A stretch of DNA of 15,226 nucleotides from an uncultured Lachnospiraceae bacterium (lineage in GTDB: Bacteria; Bacillota; Clostridia; Lachnospirales; Lachnospiraceae). The stretch spans positions 1-15,226 of the forward strand of contig CAJUDX010000068.1 in assembly GCA_910584785.1 (NCBI GenBank), given 5' to 3'. The number at the start of each line of letters is the position of its first letter. The first letter of the stretch is position 1. The notes beneath the pieces are model-generated. The model was given only the letters and a program-made list of their open reading frames with translations. It was not told where the DNA came from and did not search any database. Both the position numbers and the translations under genes were made by a program. Shown piece by piece: positions 7,119-13,023 of the stretch.

Positions 7119-7671
7119 CCGGCGGATTCTGCGCTATTCCTCCTGCCAGTTCATTGCGGTTGGAGGATACGATATCATAGCTGGACTGCATCGAAGATAA
7201 AAACGCATCAAACCGCCCCTTCGCCCCTTCCATCGTGTGGTTAATAATGGTCTGCAGACTGCGGAGCATATCATCCGTATACTGAATCGAACCCTGACGG
7301 ATGTTATTGGCATCCTCCACCGCCTTATCCACAATCCCCTGCGCCTGGATATTCGCCTGGTTAATCACCTCGTTCGCATTGGCATAAGCCCTCTGCATAA
7401 TTTCGTGCTCATTCACCAGCTCATTTGTCTGTGCTGTCGCCTCGGCAACCATCGTATCGGCCTGACTCCTGGCCTCACTTAAAATTGCCTCCTGGTTGCT
7501 GATAATCTTCTGGTACTGCTTAATCTCATCAGGAATCCTTAAACGCAGTTCAACCAAAAGCTCTTCCAGCTCTTCCTTATTTACTAAAATCTTTGTGGTG
7601 GACAGCGGCTGATACTTACAGCTGTCGATGTATTCTTCAATCTCGTCAATTAACTGTTCAATTCTGCTCAT
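7084..7671 (-). CDS. Coiled-coil protein of unknown function between coaD and ylbJ
   Basis: 195 residues, soluble, with no signal peptide or membrane segment. After a short N-terminal part (SRIEQLIDEIEEYIDS) the region from about 30 to 150 is predicted by eye to be almost all alpha-helical, alanine-, glutamate- and glutamine-rich, with coiled-coil character (EARSQADTMVAEATAQTNEL, NQANIQAQGIVDKAVEDA). The C-terminal 20 residues are glycine/asparagine-rich and probably disordered. The pattern resembles DivIVA/SepIVA-like scaffold proteins and proteins loosely annotated as ATPase subunit H or E; no ATP-binding motif exists, so 'ATPase' would be misleading. AAAGGAG lies upstream of both GTG 7674 and ATG 7671. 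It is third in the rsmD-coaD operon. The last 35 bp overlap the 3' end of ylbJ. A structural role near the membrane or in division or sporulation is only a guess. Confidence 0.8.
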   Translation of the reverse strand: MSRIEQLIDEIEEYIDSCKYQPLSTTKILVNKEELEELLVELRLRIPDEIKQYQKIISNQEAILSEARSQADTMVAEATAQTNELVNEHEIMQRAYANANEVINQANIQAQGIVDKAVEDANNIRQGSIQYTDDMLRSLQTIINHTMEGAKGRFDAFLSSMQSSYDIVSSNRNELAGGIAQNPPVNGGRSEEQGR

Positions 7672-7755
7672 CACTTTTCTCTCCTTTTTCTATCCTGCCG
7701 GTGAAGGCGGCAGACATCCGCACTCTGCTTCTCCTTCTGCACATGCGCACTTACA

Positions 7756-8250
7756 TCATCCTAATTTCTTTATCTGTGCGTACTTACCCAGCATCTTCTC
7801 TGCAATCTGCGGATGCAGAAACTCTCCGATTTCTCCCCCCAAAGAAGCAATTTCCTTTACAATACTTGAACTTAAATAGGAATATTTTAAACTGGTCGCC
7901 AGAAACATCGTATCGATCTCCGGTGCAATCACCCGGTTTGTCTGCGCCAGCTGAAGCTCATACTCAAAATCTGTAACAGCCCGCAGCCCGCGGATCATCA
8001 CCTGTGCATGGTTTTTGCGGGCAAAATCAATCGTCAGCCCGTCAAAACACTGGATTTCCACATTGGGAAGCTGGCAGGTCACACTTTTTAGCATCTCCAC
8101 CCTCTCTTCCACCGTAAACAGCGGCTTTTTCGCCTGATTATTCAGCACGCCAATAATTACGCGATCCATAATCTCCGACGTCCGCACAATAATATCATAA
8201 TGCCCCAACGTCACCGGGTCAAAACTGCCCGGATATACAGCAGTCGTCAT
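7756..8250 (-). CDS. coaD: Phosphopantetheine adenylyltransferase
   Basis: 164 residues, the usual length for bacterial PPAT. The enzyme transfers AMP from ATP to 4'-phosphopantetheine, making dephospho-CoA in the penultimate step of CoA synthesis, in the cytoplasm. Visible family features are the nucleotidyltransferase motif GSFDPVTLGH (8-17, with the T/HxGH signature at 14-17), the central IRGLRAVTDFEYELQLAQTN block, and the ATP-binding C-terminal segment YLSSSIVKEIASLGG. The ATG at 8250 directly abuts the TAG stop of rsmD, and its RBS AAAGGAG lies inside the end of rsmD, so translation is probably coupled. The rsmD-coaD pair is a widely conserved arrangement in Firmicutes. Confidence 0.97.
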   Translation of the reverse strand: MTTAVYPGSFDPVTLGHYDIIVRTSEIMDRVIIGVLNNQAKKPLFTVEERVEMLKSVTCQLPNVEIQCFDGLTIDFARKNHAQVMIRGLRAVTDFEYELQLAQTNRVIAPEIDTMFLATSLKYSYLSSSIVKEIASLGGEIGEFLHPQIAEKMLGKYAQIKKLG

Positions 8251-8829
8251 CTAACAATCTCCTTTAGCCGTAAATATATGTTTATTAGTTTTGTAATCCT
8301 TCACACGCAAAAGCTTCCATCCAAGATCGGTTATAAACACCTCGCTGGTCTCCTTAGAAGCTTCAATAATCACCGTCGTCTCCTGATCTGCCAGGCAGGA
8401 ATGGGTTAAATACTCCAGCACCGATCTTTCCCACCCGCAGTTATACGGAGGGTCCATAAAAATATAGTCGAAGGCTTCCAGGGTATGGCTCTCCCCCTGG
8501 TTGGACTGCAGCTTTTTCAGAGCAGAAAAAACATCCATCTGCATTACAACCGCTTTATCCGCCAAATGTGTCACACTTAAATTTTCCCGGATACAAGCAG
8601 CCGCAGAAGGATTATTTTCCACAAAAACCGCCTTCCTCGCCCCACGGCTTAAGGCCTCAATCCCTATCGCTCCGCTGCCTGAAAATAAATCCAGAAACAG
8701 ACATCCGGGAACCTGATACTGTAGCATATTAAAAAGGGTTTCCTTAATCCGATCTGTCGTGGGCCTGGTATCCAACCCCTCTATCGTTTTCAGCGCCATA
8801 CGCCTGGCACTTCCTGCGATAACTCTCAT
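8251..8829 (-). CDS. rsmD: 16S rRNA (guanine-966 N2) methyltransferase RsmD
   Basis: 192 residues, typical for RsmD, which methylates G966 of 16S rRNA using SAM. The opening MRVIAGSARRM and TRPTTDRIKETLFN are characteristic of the family. The SAM-binding motif LDLFSGSGAIGIEALSRGA follows at about 46-64 and the catalytic DPPY motif at 126-129. The ATG at 8829 is preceded by AGAGGA at seven bases. It is the first gene of a leftward operon with coaD and the coiled-coil gene, served by the promoter at 8912-8940. Confidence 0.96.
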   Translation of the reverse strand: MRVIAGSARRMALKTIEGLDTRPTTDRIKETLFNMLQYQVPGCLFLDLFSGSGAIGIEALSRGARKAVFVENNPSAAACIRENLSVTHLADKAVVMQMDVFSALKKLQSNQGESHTLEAFDYIFMDPPYNCGWERSVLEYLTHSCLADQETTVIIEASKETSEVFITDLGWKLLRVKDYKTNKHIFTAKGDC

Positions 8830-8911
8830 TGATCATTCCTCTATTATACTTTCACTCTGCCCTTCAGATTTTTTCCAAAAAATTCCAGACAGGCCTTAAA
8901 TTTCACCTCTT

Positions 8912-8940
8912 AGTATAATATGAATATTCCAGATATACAA
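8912..8940 (-). promoter_or_regulatory. Sigma-A promoter of the rsmD operon
   Basis: On the minus strand TTGTAT (8940-8935) and TATACT (8917-8912) are separated by exactly 17 bp. Each hexamer differs from the sigma-A consensus at one or two positions. The expected start point is near 8905, giving a leader of about 75 nt to rsmD. A TATAAT nearer to rsmD (8843-8848) was rejected because it would put the start point on the ribosome binding site. Confidence 0.6.
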
Positions 8941-9195
8941 GGGATTTTTCAAGTTTTTTCTGGTTTTGTAAGAAATTACAATAGACTGAAAGAGAATATT
9001 AAAGAAATGCGGCAAAAGAATATGCTGGCGGCGCTTCCCTGCATTTTGATTATAAGTATTCCAGAAAAAACTCTGTATTCAAATTTCCAGCTCCGCCTAC
9101 CATGCCGTAAATTGATGAATCAATGATGAGATTTCGATTGGTTTACACTATGGTTAATTTTTTTGTATTAGAATATGTATTATAATCTGTAATTC
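8941..9195. other. Intergenic stretch without a supportable gene
   Basis: AT-rich DNA between the rsmD promoter and the palindrome at 9196. The only open frame of note (8920-9126, plus) lacks a ribosome binding site and has no recognisable composition or motif. A small inverted repeat TTGATGAATCAA lies at 9112-9123. TATAAT at 9180-9185 has only a poor -35 partner. The stretch may be remnant DNA, like what follows on its right. Confidence 0.5.
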
Positions 9196-9209
9196 TACAA
9201 CGTGTTGTA
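9196..9209. promoter_or_regulatory. Operator-like palindrome
   Basis: TACAAC-GT-GTTGTA is a perfect inverted repeat with 6-bp arms, ending 20 bp upstream of the -35 box of the consensus promoter at 9230. Its size and place fit a binding site for a dimeric regulator. It does not match the Gram-positive LexA box, and the spacing differs from TACANNTGTA CopY-type sites. The regulator is unknown. Confidence 0.4.
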
Positions 9210-9229
9210 ATCTCGCACCTATATGCTTA

Positions 9230-9258
9230 TTGACAAAAATACAAGGAAAAGATATAAT
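9230..9258 (+). promoter_or_regulatory. Perfect consensus sigma-A promoter
   Basis: TTGACA (9230-9235), exactly 17 bp, then TATAAT (9253-9258): both hexamers and the spacing match the vegetative consensus with no mismatch. The start point should be near 9265, 55 nt before the ATG at 9320. It is placed to transcribe two short reading frames and then the nitroreductase gene. Confidence 0.85.
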
Positions 9259-9319
9259 ATTGAACTATAAATATAGAGTTTTAATATCTTTTTCCAAAAA
9301 TACGGAGAAATAACATTTA

Positions 9320-9490
9320 ATGATATTCAGCGATAAAGACATCAAAAAGCACATCCAAAACACCAATACACCCTTACTCGAACCGTTTTCAGAGGAGTTT
9401 CCAGAAAATAAATTATTCGCTTATTTCATTATTATTGTGGCTCTTTTAGTATGTATTCTGCTTATATGGGCAGAATCTGGAAAGGACTAA
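9320..9490 (+). pseudogene. Short frame with dCTP deaminase-like N terminus and a membrane-helix tail
   Basis: 56 codons from ATG 9320 to TAA 9490; GGAG lies 12 bases upstream, a rather long distance. Residues 1-26 (MIFSDKDIKKHIQ, then LLEPFSEE) closely resemble the start of dCTP deaminases (M-I-L-S-D-x-x-I-K-K, then I-E-P-F). That enzyme is usually about 170-200 residues, and its active-site regions are entirely missing. The remaining residues form one strongly hydrophobic stretch (LFAYFIIIVALLVCILLIW, about 32-50) ending in charged AESGKD. It is either a dcd remnant joined to other DNA by deletion, or a genuine small single-span membrane protein whose N terminus resembles Dcd. The strong promoter upstream would allow expression. 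I favour a remnant. The similarity is judged from memory of the family. Confidence 0.5.
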
Positions 9491-9497
9491 AACGATT

Positions 9498-9656
9498 ATG
9501 CAATTTGAACATCGTGAAATATTATCCGGACACTATTATCGACATTTTAAAGGCAATATTTATCAGGTAATTGGAATTGCCACTCACACAGAAACAGAAG
9601 AAAAAATGGTTGTAATCCCCCCCGAAAGGAGCCCTGCACATGAATCCAGTAATTGA
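9498..9656 (+). pseudogene. Truncated DUF1653 protein
   Basis: 52 codons from ATG 9498 to TGA 9656. Residues up to about 39 (SGHYYRHFKGNIYQVIGIAT, then HTETEEKMVV) match the first half of the DUF1653 domain, whose usual pattern is Y-R-H-F-K-G, then H-S-E-T, then M-V-V-Y-Q-A-L-Y-G, then W-V-R-P. The homology stops just after MVV; the rest (IPPERSPAHESSN) is an out-of-frame reading of the nitroreductase RBS and start. The second half of the domain is therefore lost, with the break at about 9612-9618. It follows the dcd-like frame by 7 nt and overlaps the nitroreductase start by 17 nt. A deletion that fused an old DUF1653 gene to the nitroreductase RBS would explain this. Confidence 0.6.
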
Positions 9657-10158
9657 AACCATCTTAAACCGAAGAAGCACCCGCAGCTTTTCCCAAAAAC
9701 CCATAGCCAGGGATGACATTCAAACCATCGTCAATTGTGCCCTCCACGCCCCCAGCGGCATGGGACGGCAGACGTGGAAGTTTACGGTTATTATGCATCG
9801 GGAAAAGATCCAAAAGCTTGCAGCAGTTATAGGAAAAGAACTGGGAAGAGAAGGCTACAACATGTATGCGCCGGAGGTATTAATCATCCCCTCCAACGAA
9901 GAGGACAGCCCCTTTGGTATAGAGGATAATGCCTGTGCCATGGAAAATATTTATCTGGCAGCAGAGGCCCTTGGCATCGGCTGTGTGTGGATTAACCAAA
10001 TCCGTACGATCTGTCATGTCCCTGCGATCCGTGAGATCTTAAACGAATGGGAAATTCCTTCGAATCATGTTATCTATGGAATGGCTGCCTTAGGCTACCG
10101 CGATGATACCCCTGTCCAGCCGAAAGAGAGAATCGGAAAAGTTGTCTACATCCAATAA
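9640..10158 (+). CDS. Nitroreductase-family flavoprotein
   Basis: 172 residues, full length for the short nitroreductase class. The FMN-binding opening is present (ILNRRSTRSFSQKPI, residues 8-22), then ALHAPSGMGRQTWKF and the central helix IEDNACAMENIYLAAEALGI with GCVWINQ, and a typical end (YGMAALGY). Such enzymes use FMN and NAD(P)H to reduce nitro compounds, quinones or other substrates in the cytoplasm; the true substrate is not predictable. The ATG at 9640 has AAAGGAG eight bases upstream. It is the only intact gene behind the consensus promoter at 9230, following two broken frames, and is probably transcribed from there. Confidence 0.92.
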   Translation: MNPVIETILNRRSTRSFSQKPIARDDIQTIVNCALHAPSGMGRQTWKFTVIMHREKIQKLAAVIGKELGREGYNMYAPEVLIIPSNEEDSPFGIEDNACAMENIYLAAEALGIGCVWINQIRTICHVPAIREILNEWEIPSNHVIYGMAALGYRDDTPVQPKERIGKVVYIQ

Positions 10159-10170
10159 ATGCAAAAAGAA

Positions 10171-10227
10171 AAGAACTGCTGCAGTACAACGCTTCCGAAA
10201 AAGCATCATCATACTGCGGCAGTTCTT
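10171..10227 (+). terminator. Large hairpin after the nitroreductase, possible terminator
   Basis: Positions 10171-10186 (AAGAACTGCTGCAGTA) pair with 10212-10227 over 16 bp, with one G-U pair and a 25-nt loop. It begins 12 nt after the nitroreductase stop codon. The T run after it is interrupted (CTTCGCCCTTTTCTGTTTTT), so intrinsic termination may be weak. Confidence 0.45.
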
Positions 10228-10255
10228 CTTCGCCCTTTTCTGTTTTTCTCTTCTA

Positions 10256-10358
10256 AAGCACTGTCCATGCAAACATACTGTCTCTTTCTCAAGCACCATC
10301 GTTGCAGACGTACTGTCTCTTTAAAAGCATTATCGTTTTACCATGCTGCCTCTTTAAA
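10256..10358. repeat. Imperfect 34-35 bp tandem repeat, three copies
   Basis: Copies begin with AAGCA at 10256, 10291 and 10325. They share a core of the form AAGCA-YYRTCSTT-GCARACRTACTG-TCTCTTT, best kept between the first two copies, with the third more diverged. The period is not a multiple of three, so it does not encode a protein repeat. There are no unique spacers, so it is not a CRISPR array. It lies between the convergent nitroreductase and SASP genes. Confidence 0.6.
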
Positions 10359-10445
10359 AATACAATACTATCGACGTTTCCGTCACTGACAGTTCCTTAA
10401 AAAAGCATTTTACAGATTCCGGCAATGGTCGCTTTTTAGCAGTGT

Positions 10446-10652
10446 TTACTTACCTGCCATCTGGCGTTCCTGGGCTTCAATCATCTTTTTCACCATATAA
10501 CCGCCCACAGAACCATTCTGAGCAGAGGTTAAATTACCATTGTAGCCGTTGCTTAACGGTACGCCGATTTCATTTGCCACCTCCATTTTCAGACGGTTCA
10601 TTGCTTCCTTTGCCTCAGGTACATTTGTAGTGTTAGAAGAATTGCTTGCCAT
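10446..10652 (-). CDS. Alpha/beta-type small acid-soluble spore protein
   Basis: 68 residues, the usual length. SASPs coat and protect DNA in the dormant spore and are degraded at germination by the GPR protease. The family's two conserved blocks are present: PEAKEAMNRLKMEVANEIGV (12-31), which includes the GPR recognition region (MEVANEI, expected cut after Glu24), and the C-terminal GNLTSAQNGSVGGYMVKKM. Asparagine- and serine-rich N terminus. The ATG at 10652 has AAAGGAGG eight bases upstream, so the longer in-frame reading up to 10691 was rejected. It stands alone after recG and has a candidate sigma-G promoter, fitting forespore expression. Confidence 0.93.
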   Translation of the reverse strand: MASNSSNTTNVPEAKEAMNRLKMEVANEIGVPLSNGYNGNLTSAQNGSVGGYMVKKMIEAQERQMAGK

Positions 10653-10718
10653 AACTTGTGCCTCCTTTTCTTCATAGGCCGCATGACACATTGACTTCTG
10701 TCTTTCCTCAGTGTTTCC

Positions 10719-10747
10719 TAAGATGTTTCATGCGGTTTGTTTTTTGC
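10719..10747 (-). promoter_or_regulatory. Candidate sigma-G promoter of the SASP gene
   Basis: On the minus strand GCAAA (10747-10743) is followed after 17 bp by CATCTTA (10725-10719). These fit the forespore sigma-G/F pattern GMATR / CATNNTA at four of five positions in the -35 and fully in the -10. The leader would be about 60 nt. A 10-bp imperfect inverted repeat (10681-10690 with 10724-10733) overlaps it. Confidence 0.45.
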
Positions 10748-10900
10748 TACAATCCTATTATGTGCTTAAACGCCAGGAATACACTAGAAGGTTTTTCGAA
10801 AAATGTCAGATTTTAACTTTCGGACTTGCTGACCGATTTTCAGCACTGGCACACAACTCTTTTCACCCTGCATTTATCAAACCTGTAAAATAAGGAGAGT

Positions 10901-12982
10901 CTACAAATTCACCTTTTCCAACCCTTCCTGCACATATTCTTCCAACTTCCTTTTTAACGCCTGATGCCCTTCTTTTTCTAATTCCGGGTCACTCTCCAAA
11001 AGATGATTAACCTCCTCAGAAATTGTCTTTAATAAATTGGCGTCCGTAAAAATATCCGCCAGCTTAAATTCCATCTCCCCGCTCTGACGTATGCCGAAAA
11101 TATCGCCTGGTCCGCGCAGCTTTAAATCTTCTGAGGCGATGTAAAAACCATCATTGGAGTGATTTAAAATATCCAGCCGTTTATTGCTGTCCTCATCCTG
11201 AACGCAATTGATCATAATACAATACGACTGATAGTTTCCCCTCCCTACCCGGCCTCTGAGCTGATGAAGCTGGGCGAGGCCAAAGCGCTCGGCGTTTTCA
11301 ATCATCATCACCGTGGCATTGGGCACATTGACCCCCACTTCAATTACCGTCGTGGAAACCAATACCTGGATTTCTCCTGCGGCAAAGGCTTCCATAATCT
11401 GATTCTTTTCTTTCCCCTTCAATTTTCCATGGAGGTATTCGACCCGAATCGATTCCGGCAATTCCTTTCTTAATTGCTTTGTATAGTCCAGGACATTTTC
11501 CGCCTCGATCATCTCGCTCTCTTCCACCATCGGGCAAATCACATAGGCCTGCCTTCCCTGGGCAACCTGACGGGTAATAAAGGCATAAGCGTTTTTCCGG
11601 TAATCTGTTCCCACCACACAGTTTTTAATAGGAAGACGATTGGCAGGAAGCTGATCGACAACGGAAATATCCAAATCACCGTAAAGAATAATCGCCAGTG
11701 TCCGGGGAATCGGCGTAGCACTCATCACCATCACATGAGGGCGTTGTTTACTCTTTTCACCCAATGCCTCACGCTGTCCCACACCAAATCGATGCTGTTC
11801 GTCGGTGATCACCAGGGCAAGCGAGGCATATTCGACCTTTTCCTGAATCAGGGCATGAGTTCCCACAATAATCTTTGCCTCACCCGAACGGATTTTTTCA
11901 TACGCCAGCCGCTTTTCCCTCACCGTCATCGACCCTGTAACCAAAACAACCGTACCTTCCATCTCTTCTCCCAGAATTTCGCGATTTGCCGCAAAAAGCT
12001 GCTCCATCGATTCGGCGTGCTGCCTGGCAAGGACTTCCGTGGGAACCATCAGGGCACCCTGAAAGCCATTGCCCGCCGTTAAAAGAAGGGCTAAAATTGC
12101 CAATATCGTCTTTCCCGACCCCACATCCCCCTGAATCAAACGGTTCATGGCCTGTCCGCCCTTCATATCTTTCTGAATTTCCTGCCAGGTCCTCTCCTGG
12201 GCCTGGGTCAAAGCATAGGGAAGGGCCTTTTGAAACACATCCACAGCACGTACATCCTGCATCACAAAATCTGATTTCTGCACGCCCCTCTGTTCCCTCA
12301 GCCTTCGGACGCCGAGCAAAAAGAAGAAAAACTCCTCAAAGACCAGGCGTTTTCTTGCTGTAAGAAGTTCTTCTTCGTCTCCGGGAAAATGAATGTGCGT
12401 CAGGGCAGATGAATGATCAGTCAAACCGTATTTCTCCACCAGATTTTGCGGAAGGTACTCCGGCTCCTCTTCCCTTAGCTTAAGCGCCTGGGCCACGGCA
12501 CGGCTGATGGTTTTATTTCCCAGCCCCTTTGTCTGCCCGTAAACCGGCTGAAGAGAATGGACAAGCTTCTGGTAAGCTTCCGGTAAAAAAATTTCCGGCT
12601 GCTCCATCAACAGCCGGCTCTTTTTCCTCGCCACGCGCCCGCGGAAAATATATAATGTACCTGTCTTTATATTCGTCCGCAGATAAGGCATATTATACCA
12701 GGTTAACTGGATCGTTCCGGTTAAATCCTTAAGAACAGCCACTACAATCTGCATTTCACCCGCGCGGAGAAGTTCCGGCGGCTTTGCCAGCACACCGGAA
12801 ACTGTTCCCACACAGCCTTCCTTTTGCTCTCCCACCGTCACTGGCTCATGAAAAGTATCATAGGCTCTGGGATAATACTGCAGCAAATCTGCTGTCGTTG
12901 CAACACCCAGCTTCCGAAAAAGCTTCCCTGTTTTTTCTCCAATTCCTTTAATTTCCTCGACAGGCTGTGGTTCTCTCCTCAT
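10901..12982 (-). CDS. recG: ATP-dependent DNA helicase RecG
   Basis: 693 residues, normal for RecG, which reverses stalled replication forks and migrates Holliday junctions. The N-terminal wedge/OB region (about 50-150) contains the family's GVATTADLLQYYPRAYD and FRGRVARKKSRLLMEQPE. The SF2 helicase motifs follow: Walker A GDVGSGKT (285-292), the DEQH box (394-397, VITDEQHRFGVGQRE), SATPIPRT (421-428), and motif VI QLHQLRGRVGRG (571-582). The C-terminal RecG motif LKLRGPGDIFGIRQSG is intact. The ATG at 12982 has only a modest RBS (AAAGG, about 14 bases upstream). It follows the fatty acid kinase gene by 41 nt and is probably co-transcribed with it and yloU. Confidence 0.97.
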   Translation of the reverse strand: MRREPQPVEEIKGIGEKTGKLFRKLGVATTADLLQYYPRAYDTFHEPVTVGEQKEGCVGTVSGVLAKPPELLRAGEMQIVVAVLKDLTGTIQLTWYNMPYLRTNIKTGTLYIFRGRVARKKSRLLMEQPEIFLPEAYQKLVHSLQPVYGQTKGLGNKTISRAVAQALKLREEEPEYLPQNLVEKYGLTDHSSALTHIHFPGDEEELLTARKRLVFEEFFFFLLGVRRLREQRGVQKSDFVMQDVRAVDVFQKALPYALTQAQERTWQEIQKDMKGGQAMNRLIQGDVGSGKTILAILALLLTAGNGFQGALMVPTEVLARQHAESMEQLFAANREILGEEMEGTVVLVTGSMTVREKRLAYEKIRSGEAKIIVGTHALIQEKVEYASLALVITDEQHRFGVGQREALGEKSKQRPHVMVMSATPIPRTLAIILYGDLDISVVDQLPANRLPIKNCVVGTDYRKNAYAFITRQVAQGRQAYVICPMVEESEMIEAENVLDYTKQLRKELPESIRVEYLHGKLKGKEKNQIMEAFAAGEIQVLVSTTVIEVGVNVPNATVMMIENAERFGLAQLHQLRGRVGRGNYQSYCIMINCVQDEDSNKRLDILNHSNDGFYIASEDLKLRGPGDIFGIRQSGEMEFKLADIFTDANLLKTISEEVNHLLESDPELEKEGHQALKRKLEEYVQEGLEKVNL

Positions 12983-13023
12983 CGCATCGATATAACCTTT
13001 CTTCCTTAATCCTCAAACCTTTT

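Noticed and set aside
8843..8848. TATAAT as the rsmD -10 box
   Set aside because: Transcription would start at the ribosome binding site, only about 7 nt before the ATG, and no -35 box lies at the right distance; the 8912-8940 promoter fits better.
9112..9123. TTGATGAATCAA as an FNR box
   Set aside because: The half-sites are separated by 2 bp instead of the 4 bp of FNR sites, and no promoter is placed near it.
8920..9126. 68-codon plus-strand frame in the rsmD-nitroreductase gap
   Set aside because: It has no ribosome binding site, its start overlaps the rsmD promoter, and its composition shows no recognisable protein features.
10256..10358. CRISPR array
   Set aside because: Units follow each other without unique spacers, and copies are too divergent; no cas genes are present.
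10380..10445. Intrinsic terminator for the SASP gene (AAAAAGC ... GCTTTTTT)
   Set aside because: The stem is nearly all A-T pairs with a loop of about 24 nt, too weak to call.
11474..12082. 202-codon plus-strand frame inside recG
   Set aside because: It is antisense to the conserved RecG helicase motifs and has no independent support.
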